Positions 16,960 through 24,705 of a stretch of DNA of 64,000 nt are shown here, one piece after another. Position numbers and translations under genes: made by a program. The notes beneath the pieces were generated by a model. It was not told where the DNA came from. It worked only from the letters and a program-made list of their open reading frames with translations, and did no database searches. The stretch spans positions 54,507 through 118,506 of the forward strand of contig NZ_NHPP01000016.1 of assembly GCF_002838835.1 (NCBI RefSeq), read 5' to 3'. This DNA comes from Siphonobacter sp. SORGH_AS_0500. GTDB lineage: Bacteria > Bacteroidota > Bacteroidia > Cytophagales > Spirosomataceae. Each line of letters opens with the position of its first letter. Within the stretch, counting starts at the first letter, position 1.

Positions 16960-17122
16960 ATCAAATTGTACTATTCATTTAGGTATTAATTCGAATTGAT
17001 CGCCCTCAGGGCATTCATAATAATCTCACTCGATCTCGCTGCGTCTGCAGATCGGGTATAACGTGGGTTGGATAGACGCCGCTCTCCGATTCGGGTTTCT
17101 CGGATCGGAGACTTTATTTTTA
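16960..17122 (+). ncRNA. Candidate structured non-coding RNA
   Basis: The 672-bp gap between tsaB and the csaA-like gene holds no credible ORF, yet about 16990-17122 is clearly more GC-rich and structured than the AT-rich sequence before it. Elements seen are GCCC-TCA-GGGC, CGATCT ... AGATCG, the alternative pair GCGTCT (17041-17046)/AGACGC (17074-17079), and a final CTCCGAT/ATCGGAG hairpin (17084-17110) followed by a T-rich stretch. A second plus-strand terminator follows at 17147-17176, although no plus-strand gene precedes it. The length would fit a 6S-like RNA, but I cannot confirm the family; the boundaries are approximate. Confidence 0.4.
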
Positions 17123-17146
17123 GAGGATTCATTAATTTCCTACAAG

Positions 17147-17176
17147 AGGCCTTTCCGCTAGGGAAAGCCTTTTTTT
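17147..17176 (+). terminator. Orphan plus-strand intrinsic terminator
   Basis: Stem AGGCCTTTCC/GGGAAAGCCT (one mismatch, one wobble pair) with a GCTA loop and T8. The nearest gene upstream, tsaB, runs the other way, so this must end some plus-strand transcript from the 16.6-17.1 kb gap. Confidence 0.8.
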
Positions 17177-17245
17177 ATGTTGAATAGCAAAAACGTAGCT
17201 TTCTTCGCAAGCCCGTTTTATAACATTACTTAATCTCTTTACACC

Positions 17246-17578
17246 ATGATTACCTGGAATGAATTTGAGGCCGTGGAAATCAGAGTGGGCACTATAATTC
17301 AAGTAGAAGACTTTCCCAAAGCCCGCAAACCTGCCTACCAGTTACTCATTGATTTTGGCCCGGAAATTGGCGAGAAGCGTTCTTCAGCTCAAATTACAGC
17401 TCTGTATACGAAAGAAGAATTGGTAGGTAAACAGGTAATCGCGGTGACAAATTTCCCGCCTCGGCAGATTGCTAACTTTTTCTCTGAAGTGCTCGTAACC
17501 GGTTTTGCGGATGAGCAGGGGAATATTGTACTTTCCCAACCTGAACGTATAGTTCCTAACGGCACGAGACTGATCTAG
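17246..17578 (+). CDS. tRNA-binding domain protein, CsaA-like
   Basis: A 110-residue OB-fold protein of the CsaA / tRNA_bind family, related to the C-terminal domain of methionyl-tRNA synthetase. The family pattern is clear: FEAVEIRVGTIIQVEDFPKA, then RKPAYQLLIDFGPEIG, RSSAQITALY, and VTNFPPRQIANFFSEVLVTG. CsaA has been linked to export-chaperone activity in Bacillus, but RNA binding is the better supported property. It is cytoplasmic and appears monocistronic. Confidence 0.92.
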   Translation: MITWNEFEAVEIRVGTIIQVEDFPKARKPAYQLLIDFGPEIGEKRSSAQITALYTKEELVGKQVIAVTNFPPRQIANFFSEVLVTGFADEQGNIVLSQPERIVPNGTRLI

Positions 17579-17650
17579 GAAAACAAGGGGAGCGGGCGTT
17601 TATTACCGTCCTTGTTTAAACATACCTCGACAAATAAAATATCTTTTGTG

Positions 17651-18082
17651 ATGAAGAAAACGATTGTGTTATACCTGAGTCTGGTACTGATCGCTTTTGC
17701 GAGTCAGGCTCAGTCGAAAGACGAGACAGCAGTAGCCGAAGCCGTAGAACAACTCAAAGCGGCGATGATCAAAGGGGATAAACGTGCACTAAACGCCATC
17801 ACCAACGACCAATTGAATTATGGACATTCCAGCGGTATCGTGGAAGATAAGGCGGCGTTTGTTGATAATTTGACGAATGGAAATTCTGTTTTCAAGTCCA
17901 TTACCCTGACTGATCAAACCATCACGATTGTGGGTAATACGGCCTTGGTAAGGCATATTCTTACTGGCGAAACGGCCAACAAAGGTCAGGCAGGCCAGGT
18001 GAAAATTGGGGTATTACTGACCTGGATAAAGGAAAAAGGGAAATGGGTATTGCTGGGTAGACAGGCGTATAAAGTTAGTTGA
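17651..18082 (+). CDS. Exported nuclear transport factor 2 family protein (DUF4440-like)
   Basis: A 143-residue protein with the signal peptide MKKTIVLYLSLVLIAFASQAQ; that is why I chose the ATG at 17651 over 17612. The mature part has a cone-shaped NTF2/SnoaL-like layout: an N-terminal helix AVAEAVEQLKAAMIKGDKRAL, LNYGHSSG, and a C-terminal sheet LLTWIKEKGKWVLLGRQAYK. The function is not known; such proteins bind small ligands or act as enzymes of varied type. It should be periplasmic. Confidence 0.85.
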   Translation: MKKTIVLYLSLVLIAFASQAQSKDETAVAEAVEQLKAAMIKGDKRALNAITNDQLNYGHSSGIVEDKAAFVDNLTNGNSVFKSITLTDQTITIVGNTALVRHILTGETANKGQAGQVKIGVLLTWIKEKGKWVLLGRQAYKVS

Positions 18083-18106
18083 GGGTTGTCATGTACATCG
18101 GTATAG

Positions 18107-18143
18107 AAAAACGGTCCTGAAAACTTAGTTTCAGGACCGTTTT
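18107..18143. terminator. Bidirectional terminator between the NTF2-like gene and pirin
   Basis: A perfect stem of about 15 bp (AAAACGGTCCTGAAA and its complement) with flanking A and T tracts, between convergent genes. Confidence 0.93.
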
Positions 18144-18192
18144 ATTTTATTGAATAGTAAGCGAAATAAAGCAAAAGATGGTTAACTCCTCA

Positions 18193-19041
18193 TTACAAAA
18201 CCCCCATTTTGCCCAACTGATAATCCTTAATGGCCTGTTGAATTTCTTCGTAGGTGTTCATCACAAAAGGCCCGTGTGCTACAACAGGTTCGTTTAAAGG
18301 CTCTGCAGAACCAATCAGAATGCGGGAATCGCTGGTGGCTTCCACCGTAATTTCATCACCATCGTTAGCGAATTGTACTAAAGAACGGTTATTGACTTCC
18401 CGTCCATTCACGATGATTGAACCATTGAGTAGGTAAAACAAAATGTTCTGTTGGGCGGGAATAGTTCGGGTAAAAGAACCACCCGTTTGCAGACTTACAT
18501 TCGCAAGGGAAAGGTCAATGAGCGGTTGAATGGGGCCTTTTATGCCATTCCATTCTCCAGAAATAACGGCTACTGAGCCTTTATCAACAGAGGCTAAGGG
18601 AATGTCCTTTTCCTGTAAACCCGTGTAGTTTGGTTTCACCATTTTATAACGAGCGGGCAAATTCGTCCAAAGCTGGATTAACTCAACAGGGCCACCCGAT
18701 TCGAGAAATTCCTCTGAGGATTCTTCGGCGTGAACCAGTCCGCTTCCCGTTGTCATCCATTGAACGCCCCCTTTTTTTATCGTGCTGGCAAAGCCGCTGC
18801 TATCCCGGTGTTGTACATCGCCTTCGTAAATGAAAGTAACCGTTTCAAAACCCCGGTGAGGGTGAGGCGAAAAAGGAAGTCCATTGTTATGAGCCGGAAA
18901 TACCTGCGGACCGTGGTGGTGCAATAACAGAAAAGGATCGATCTGATCAAGTCCCGCGGCTGGAAGTGGCTGATGCATCGTCAGCGGACCCATGGGTCGA
19001 GGCTGAGGATGAATGATTTTATGGATGGATCGTAAGGTCAT
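18193..19041 (-). CDS. Pirin family protein
   Basis: Bicupin of 282 residues. The N-terminal cupin carries the pirin metal site: FSPHPHRGFETVTFIYEG with two histidines, a further His in DVQHRDSSG, and VHAEESSEE with His and Glu ligands. The C-terminal cupin (NILFYLLNGSIIVNG onward) lacks the metal ligands, as usual. Bacterial pirins include quercetin dioxygenases and regulators of pyruvate metabolism; which applies here is open. A 20-bp perfect palindrome lies directly in front of the start codon. Confidence 0.93.
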   Translation of the reverse strand: MTLRSIHKIIHPQPRPMGPLTMHQPLPAAGLDQIDPFLLLHHHGPQVFPAHNNGLPFSPHPHRGFETVTFIYEGDVQHRDSSGFASTIKKGGVQWMTTGSGLVHAEESSEEFLESGGPVELIQLWTNLPARYKMVKPNYTGLQEKDIPLASVDKGSVAVISGEWNGIKGPIQPLIDLSLANVSLQTGGSFTRTIPAQQNILFYLLNGSIIVNGREVNNRSLVQFANDGDEITVEATSDSRILIGSAEPLNEPVVAHGPFVMNTYEEIQQAIKDYQLGKMGVL

Positions 19042-19048
19042 GATTAAA

Positions 19049-19068
19049 ATATATGTATATACATATAT
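19049..19068. promoter_or_regulatory. 20-bp perfect palindrome in front of the pirin gene
   Basis: A perfectly self-complementary TATATGTATATACATATA core with one more pair on each side, beginning 8 bp upstream of the pirin start on the minus strand. The position suggests an operator for a dimeric repressor. AT alternation makes chance occurrence more likely than for a mixed sequence. Confidence 0.45.
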
Positions 19069-19224
19069 ATCAAAATTTGATGGTTTTTAGTTCAAAAGGC
19101 TAAGCTTATTTTGTGAATGGGGTAATGCGAATTGGTCATTTAGAGGGAAAGGTTTTTGCATATTAAATTCTGACATTTTTAGTAAAATCCTCCCTATGCA
19201 TTCGCATCCAAGACCTTCGTATTT

Positions 19225-19545
19225 ACACTCGGCAGAGCTGAGTAACTATAGATTAGGTAGAGACGCGACTTCATCGCGTCTGGGTAGAGGCTGCTTTTGT
19301 TACGATTGAAATGGATCTTTATTCCCCGAGTAGACGCGATGAAGTCGCGTCTCTACATTACAGAAAAACACATCTACTTGTAGTTGATCGGCTTTGCCGA
19401 GTAACGAAATAGCTATAGGTCTCTGGCCGGGTGGTATTAAAAGACCTTTGGGACAAGTAAGTACTTGGTCACCTATATTTATTCGCGAAAGACGGCCAGA
19501 GGCCTACAACTAGGTGGTCACTCGGCAGAGCCGAGCGACTGCGGA
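19225..19545. repeat. Complex inverted-repeat block with two A elements in opposite orientation
   Basis: A 25-bp sequence at 19257-19281 recurs as a perfect inverted copy at 19332-19356; each is itself a dyad (AGACGCGA/TCGCGTCT type). Outside them are CTCGGCAGAGCTGAG (about 19229), CGGCTTTGCCGAG (about 19390) and CTCGGCAGAGCCGAG (about 19521) palindromes, plus an imperfect pair TAGGTCTCTGGCCG/CGGCCAGAGGCCTA around 19416-19506. No gene is seen in this gap. Confidence 0.75.
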
Positions 19546-19588
19546 GGATACTATCTTGATAGTAAAAGCTTAGGCAATTTTATGTAGC

Positions 19589-20096
19589 ATGAAAATAATT
19601 TTAGAAACCAATAGGTTACTAATGAGGGAATGGGATGCAAGCGATGCCGTAAATTTTTATCGATGAAACCTTAACCCCAACGTCATAAAATATACAGGAA
19701 ATTCAGCATTCACGAGTATAGAGGAAGCTCAGGAATTTCTTGAACACTACAAGAACTATGAAATAAATGGTTTTGGAAGATGGACGGTGATTCACAAATC
19801 AACCCATGCATTTCTAGGCTGGTGGGGACTTAAGTATGATAGAAGTTTAGGAGAAACGAATATTGGTTTCAGGTTTTTTGAAGAGCACTGGAATAAGGGA
19901 TATGCTACTGAAAGTGCAAAGGCCTGTATTCACTATGGGTTTAATACTTTAAAACTAAAAACGATTATTGGAAGAGCTAGAGTAGAAAATACCGCTTCCA
20001 TCAAAGTGCTTGAAAAGGTGTGCATTTGTGAAAGAGTTTGATTTTGACCAATCGAACAAAGAGGTGATCAATAAAATTGAAAGCGATCTGAGGTAA
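19589..20096 (+). pseudogene. GNAT-family N-acetyltransferase pseudogene
   Basis: Translation from the ATG at 19589 gives a typical RimJ/RimL-type start (LETNRLLMREWDASDAVNFY) but meets TGA at 19664-19666. The same frame then continues as NLNPNVIKYTG and through the acetyl-CoA loop region NIGFRFFEEHWNKGYATE. A second lesion near 20022-20026 shifts the frame: after VLEKV the expected C terminus AFVKEFDFDQSNKEV continues in another frame to TAA at 20094. A substitution plus a 2-nt offset argues for true decay. The gene is flanked by repeats and is more AT-rich than its neighbours, suggesting acquired DNA. Confidence 0.85.
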
Positions 20097-20156
20097 TTTT
20101 TATCGCTCTTTCTGAATTACAATCCGAAAGCCATCTGGGTATAGGAATTCCAAACA

Positions 20157-20185
20157 ATAAAGGCGGCTCTCAGAGCCGCCTTTAT
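20157..20185. terminator. Terminator of the FAD/Fe-S oxidoreductase gene
   Basis: A nearly perfect palindrome AATAAAGGCGGCTCT/AGAGCCGCCTTTATT with a short loop, 5 bp beyond the stop of the minus-strand oxidoreductase gene. Confidence 0.9.
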
Positions 20186-20189
20186 TACT

Positions 20190-23180
20190 TTATTTTTTCA
20201 GTGCATTCCACAAAATTTCCGCTGGGTGCAGGGCTTTGCGGCCCGTTCCGTCGTGGATTTGGTGGCGGCAACTGGTACCGGCTGCGGCGATGATTACTTC
20301 TTCGGGCTGTTTTCGAATCGTTGGAAATAAAACCAGCTCGCCAATTTTCATCGAAACGTCAAAATGCTCGGCTTCGTAACCGAAACTACCTGCCATGCCA
20401 CAGCAACCCGAAGGAATCAATTGTACTTCATAGTTGGCCGGTAAGGACAGGATTTTCTTACTCGGCACGAGCGAACTCATCGCTTTCTGCTGGCAGTGCC
20501 CATGCAGTTTAATGAGTCGTTTTTCGGTTGTGAACTGGTCGGCTTTGATGCGTTTCGCGTCCAGCTCCTGAGCCAGAAACTCTTCAAAGGTGTACACGTG
20601 AGAAGCAATGGCTTTGGCATCGTTTACCAGATCGTCGTTTACCAGATCAGGATATTCATCCCGGAAGGTAAGAATCGCAGAAGGTTCAACACCCACCAGT
20701 GGCGTTTCCTGGGTAATAAGCGTGCGAAGCAGTCGAACGTTGCGGTTGGCTACTTCCTTGGCCATTTTCAGTAATCCTTTCGATAACTGAGGCCGTCCCG
20801 ATTGCATATTTTCGCCGGGAAGCATCACGTTATAACCCAGTCGTTCAAAGAGTTGTACGACTTTCTTACCTACTTCAACGTCATTATAATTAGTGAATTC
20901 GTCCGCGAACAAGTAGAAGCTCCGGCCCTGCGAGTTTTTCGATTTCCCTTCTTTGTTCCACCAGTTGGTAAAGGTCTGTTTGGCCAGTAATGGCATCGTC
21001 CGGTCGGGATGGAAGCCTACCATCCGGTTAGCGATGCGTCTAAGAGCAGGGGTATCAAAAATGCCGTTGTAGGCCCAGGGAGCCAAACTTGCCAGCTTAT
21101 TAAGGGAGGTAAAGTTTGCTACCAGTCGGGAACGCAGCGGAATACCTTTCTCCTCATAGTAATGTTGCAGAAATTCCATTTTAAGCTTAGCCATGTCCAC
21201 ATTGGAAGGACATTCAGCCTTGCAACCTTTACAAAGCAGACACAAATCCAGTACTTCCTTGATTTCCTCATGGGCGAAGCGATTGGTTTGCGTAGAGTTG
21301 GTCAGAAATTCCCGGAGAATATTGGCCCGTGCCCGCGTGGTTTCCTTTTCGTTTCGCGTTGCCATGAAACTAGGGCACATGGTACCTCCGCTTAGCTCGG
21401 TCTTGCGACAATCACCCGAGCCGTTGCATTGCTCAGCATGTTGCAAAACATTCTGATTCTGATACCGGAAAAAGGTTTTGAACTCCGGTGTTTCCTGACC
21501 AGGTTCGTACCGCAGGAAGGTATCCATGGGAGGCGTATCCACGACCTTGCCGGGATTGAAAATGTTCTCTGGATCCCACATACGCTTTACCTCTTTCATT
21601 AAAGCGTAATTCTTATCACCCACCATCCAGGAAATAAACTCGCCCCGCAGACGACCGTCGCCGTGTTCACCCGAAAGCGAACCGTCGTATTTCTTTACCA
21701 GCCGGGCAATCTCTTCGGCAATTAAGCGGAATTGCTGATTTCCCTCTTTCGTTTTGAGGTTAATGATGGGCCGTAAGTGAATCTCACCCGAACCTGCGTG
21801 AGCATAGTGTACGGCACTCATGTTATTCTGAGCCAGAATTTCATTGAAATCCCGAATAAAATCGGGTAGATCATGAATATCCACCGTGGTATCTTCAATC
21901 ACGGCTACGGCTTTTTCGTCGCCGGGCAGGTTGGATAACAAGCCTAATCCAGCTTTACGCAAAGTCCAGATTTTACCGGTATCCGCACCAAAAAGGATAG
22001 GGAAGTGGTAACCCAGATGGGCCGCCTTCATTTCCGCTTCCATTCGGGCGGCTACTTCCAGTACTTCTTCCTGCGTTTCCCGACGGAATTCAACGACCAG
22101 AATTGCTCCCGGATCACCCTGTACGAAGAAACGGTTTTTACTCTGTTCGATGTTTTCCTTGGTACACTCCAGAATGTAGTGATCAATCAGCTCACTCGCC
22201 GAAGGATTGTACTGCATGGCGATGATGTTCGCCCGCAGAGCTTCATCCACCGAATGAAAGTGCACACAAACCAGTCCGGCTTCTTTGGGAGGTAGCGGGT
22301 TAATATGCAGTTTGATTTCCGTTAGAAAACAGAGCGTTCCTTCCGAACCTGCAATCAGTTGACAGAAGTTGAAATCCATGCCGCCGGGCGTGAAAGGCTC
22401 ACAATTCAGGAGCATATCCAGGGCATAACCCGTATTCCGGCGTTCGATGCTGGGTTTAGGAAAGTTCTTCCGAATTTCCTGCTGATTATCTGGATTCGAA
22501 AGAATATCGAAAGTCTGACGGTAAATGTTCGCTTCCAGAGAATTGGAAAGGCCTTCAACCGCATTACTTTTCTTCAATAAAGACTGAATGAACGGACTTT
22601 GAGAAGCCTGGGAACCAAAGGTAGCTTCCGAGCCGTCGGCCAGAAGGGCTTTAACTTCCATCACGTGCTCCCGCGTGGAACCGTAAACCACGGAGTTAGA
22701 ACCGCAGGAGTTATTCCCTACCATTCCTCCAATCATGGCCCGGTTGGCCGTAGAGGTTTCGGGGCCGAATAAAAATCCGTAGGGTTTCAGAAAAAGGTTC
22801 AGTTCATCGCGAACGACGCCGGGTTGCACCCGCACCCAACCTTCCTGTGGATTTATTTCCAGGATTTTAGTAAAATATTTGGAAACGTCTACCACGATAC
22901 CTGCTCCAACTACCTGACCCGCCAGTGAGGTTCCGGCGGTACGGGGAATGAGCGAAGTGCGATGCTGACGGGCAAAAGCGATAAGGATTTTTAGATCTTC
23001 CTGCGTTTTAGGAAGGGCCACCGCCGTTGGAAATTCCCGGTACGCTGAAGCATCAGTAGCGTAAAGCGTACGCATGGTTTCGTCGTAGTAGAATTCGCCT
23101 TCGAGTTGGGTGGCAAGGTCACGGAGAGCTTCGGTCGGAACTGAGGACTTCGTAATTAATCGATCCGTTGCTGTAGTCAT
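20190..23180 (-). CDS. FAD-linked oxidase / 4Fe-4S / CCG-domain oxidoreductase (D-lactate or 2-hydroxyacid dehydrogenase type)
   Basis: A 996-residue fusion of a GlcD-like flavoprotein and a GlpC-like iron-sulfur module, as in YdiJ-type and D-lactate dehydrogenases. The FAD_binding_4 domain spans about residues 30-260 with IPRTAGTSLAGQVVGAG and GGMVGNNSCGSNS; the FAD-oxidase C domain follows, with HAGSGEIHLRP and LSGEHGDGRLRGEF. The Fe-S part has CNGSGDCRK ... MCPSF and the canonical CLLCKGCKAECP, and the C-terminal CCG domain shows GHCQQKA and PSGCCGMAGSFGYE. It probably feeds electrons from a 2-hydroxy acid to quinone at the inner membrane. The substrate is uncertain. Confidence 0.93.
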   Translation of the reverse strand: MTTATDRLITKSSVPTEALRDLATQLEGEFYYDETMRTLYATDASAYREFPTAVALPKTQEDLKILIAFARQHRTSLIPRTAGTSLAGQVVGAGIVVDVSKYFTKILEINPQEGWVRVQPGVVRDELNLFLKPYGFLFGPETSTANRAMIGGMVGNNSCGSNSVVYGSTREHVMEVKALLADGSEATFGSQASQSPFIQSLLKKSNAVEGLSNSLEANIYRQTFDILSNPDNQQEIRKNFPKPSIERRNTGYALDMLLNCEPFTPGGMDFNFCQLIAGSEGTLCFLTEIKLHINPLPPKEAGLVCVHFHSVDEALRANIIAMQYNPSASELIDHYILECTKENIEQSKNRFFVQGDPGAILVVEFRRETQEEVLEVAARMEAEMKAAHLGYHFPILFGADTGKIWTLRKAGLGLLSNLPGDEKAVAVIEDTTVDIHDLPDFIRDFNEILAQNNMSAVHYAHAGSGEIHLRPIINLKTKEGNQQFRLIAEEIARLVKKYDGSLSGEHGDGRLRGEFISWMVGDKNYALMKEVKRMWDPENIFNPGKVVDTPPMDTFLRYEPGQETPEFKTFFRYQNQNVLQHAEQCNGSGDCRKTELSGGTMCPSFMATRNEKETTRARANILREFLTNSTQTNRFAHEEIKEVLDLCLLCKGCKAECPSNVDMAKLKMEFLQHYYEEKGIPLRSRLVANFTSLNKLASLAPWAYNGIFDTPALRRIANRMVGFHPDRTMPLLAKQTFTNWWNKEGKSKNSQGRSFYLFADEFTNYNDVEVGKKVVQLFERLGYNVMLPGENMQSGRPQLSKGLLKMAKEVANRNVRLLRTLITQETPLVGVEPSAILTFRDEYPDLVNDDLVNDAKAIASHVYTFEEFLAQELDAKRIKADQFTTEKRLIKLHGHCQQKAMSSLVPSKKILSLPANYEVQLIPSGCCGMAGSFGYEAEHFDVSMKIGELVLFPTIRKQPEEVIIAAAGTSCRHQIHDGTGRKALHPAEILWNALKK

Positions 23181-23671
23181 GATTCGTTTTATTGCTTCGG
23201 GGCTACAAAGGTAACCGATCGGGTGAATAGTTTACGGTATTACCATTTTCAGTTTTTGCTTTTTACAAAAGATTATTTGGAGATGGTTTTCTTTTGAAGC
23301 CACGGACAAACTCCACTGCAGAGACGCGATTGATCGGTTCTGGTTAAGGTAATGAAGGGATTAACGTTACTGCGGGATAATAAATCCCTGACAGATTTGC
23401 TTTCGGATTGCAAATCCGAAAGAGCGGAATAAATCCGAACCAGTATACCCCTGTCGGTCATCTCGAACGAAGTGAGAGACCTTACGGGTGAGAGGTTATG
23501 TTTCTTTTAAGATAATTTTTCTGAGAACGAGAGAAGATCCTTTGCTTCGTTTTGAATGACAGGGAGTGTAGATTAGAAAACGCGGACGAACGAAAATCAA
23601 TAATACGTAAGTGGTAGTTACTGGGGCGTGACATTCGGATATCCTCGGTTGATAACCCGGGCAATGCTAGC
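23181..23671. repeat. Intergenic repeats including a large imperfect hairpin
   Basis: No gene is seen here. A degenerate A element lies at 23321-23340 and a TTTCGGATT/AATCCGAAA hairpin at 23401-23421. The segment 23448-23564 starts with CCCTGTCGGTCATCTCGAAC and ends with the rough complement ... TTGAATGACAGGG, forming an imperfect hairpin of about 115 bp. It resembles the GTCATnnCGAACGAAGTGAG family of intergenic repeats found widely in Bacteroidota. Confidence 0.6.
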
Positions 23672-23707
23672 AAAAAAATAGTCCCAGACCTTACGGCCCA
23701 GGACTAT
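23672..23707 (-). terminator. Terminator of the small secreted protein gene
   Basis: ATAGTCC/GGACTAT stem with additional internal pairing, followed on the minus strand by T7, located 50 bp downstream of the minus-strand gene at 23757-24143. Confidence 0.8.
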
Positions 23708-23756
23708 CATGAGAGAACAGCTGCATACCTACCACGTTTTACTCGTTCATAAAAAA

Positions 23757-24143
23757 TTAGTTTACTGCAATCGTACGAGAAGGTTGATCCGTGCTGATGA
23801 CGAAGTCTTTTTTCAGTTTTGTTTCTCCGTCAGATACTTCAATGGAGTAAGTCCCATCGGCCAGGCTGGCTACGTCAAAACGACGGGCGTAACCTTTTGC
23901 ATTCTTCGTAATATTTTCATTAAAGAGAATTTCACCTTTACCGTTGCGGAGCGTTACATTCAGTTTTTTACCTTGAACTTTTTCCAACAGGAAGTTCACT
24001 TTACCTTCTTTGCCTTTGAAGACATTAACGGCGTAAGAGGCTTTAGCGGTTTCTTTAGGATCTTCCAGAGAAGCAGCGTTTACGCTAACGAAAGAAAGAG
24101 CAACAAGAGCAGCAGCGAAGATGGATTTGATTGAAGTTTTCAT
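23757..24143 (-). CDS. Small secreted beta-rich protein, function unknown
   Basis: A 128-residue protein with a clear signal peptide, MKTSIKSIFAAALVALSFV followed by SVNA, which is why I start at 24143 rather than 24173. The mature part is predicted beta-sandwich: KVNFLLEKVQGKKLNVTLRN, GEILFNENI, YARRFDVASLADGTYSIEV and a last strand KKDFVIST. The ADGTYSIEVSDG pattern recalls the Ig-like folds near Bacteroidota sorting domains and DUF3244. No lipobox is present. The role is unknown. Confidence 0.75.
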   Translation of the reverse strand: MKTSIKSIFAAALVALSFVSVNAASLEDPKETAKASYAVNVFKGKEGKVNFLLEKVQGKKLNVTLRNGKGEILFNENITKNAKGYARRFDVASLADGTYSIEVSDGETKLKKDFVISTDQPSRTIAVN

Positions 24144-24630
24144 GGCTTTTATAGATTGATACTGGTTTGACAAAAAGGTTCGTGTTATGTTTTTAGAATT
24201 TCATGGCTTTATCAATTTCGGGTGTTTTGCCCTGATTGATGATTCAAAGATAATGGACTGAAAGGTACTATGTAATACAAAGTAGTATGTGTGGCTATCT
24301 AGTGTGATGAATGGTAGTATTCGTTTACTAACTCAAGCCTTACTTTTCGTTTGAATTACGTACCAATGATGCGATGGAAACGGCCAGCGTTGCAAGCAAA
24401 AGGCTTTTTTATCTAAATCGAGGATGAACGGATGATTAATCGGGATGAAAGGTAAATGGACCTTTGAATCTTCTCAATAGTCAATAATTTCTTGGTTGAG
24501 TCAAGAAAAAAGAAGAAAAATGAATGTTACCCGAAGGTTAATCTTTTGTGAAAAATGAAGGAAGTGGAGGTCTGAGCTCCGCTATTATCCGTAGATTTTA
24601 GTCGCTCGACCGAATAAAACGCGAGGATCG
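24144..24630. other. Intergenic gap without a recognisable gene
   Basis: About 490 bp of low-complexity, AT-leaning DNA between divergent genes. The first part should hold the promoter of the small secreted protein gene. I see no ORF with coding character and no strong hairpin. Confidence 0.5.
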
Positions 24631-24662
24631 TTTGATTGAGCCAGCGGTTTGTTCTAATTTGG
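24631..24662 (+). promoter_or_regulatory. Candidate promoter of the coiled-coil/protease module
   Basis: TTTG at 24631-24634 and TAATTTG at 24655-24661 are separated by 20 bp, close to the Bacteroidota -33/-7 pattern (TTTG, N19-21, TAnnTTTG) with one deviation. The first ATG of the module lies about 45 bp downstream. Confidence 0.35.
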
Positions 24663-24705
24663 AAACACAGCCGGAAAACAACCGAACCTTAACCTCTAGT
24701 AGTAC

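Noticed and set aside
20496..22580. Several plus-strand ORFs of 60-128 codons
   Set aside because: All are antisense shadows of the FAD/Fe-S oxidoreductase, whose domains are unambiguous.
23709..24134. 141-codon plus-strand ORF rich in Phe
   Set aside because: It is antisense to the small secreted protein, whose signal peptide and terminator support the minus strand.
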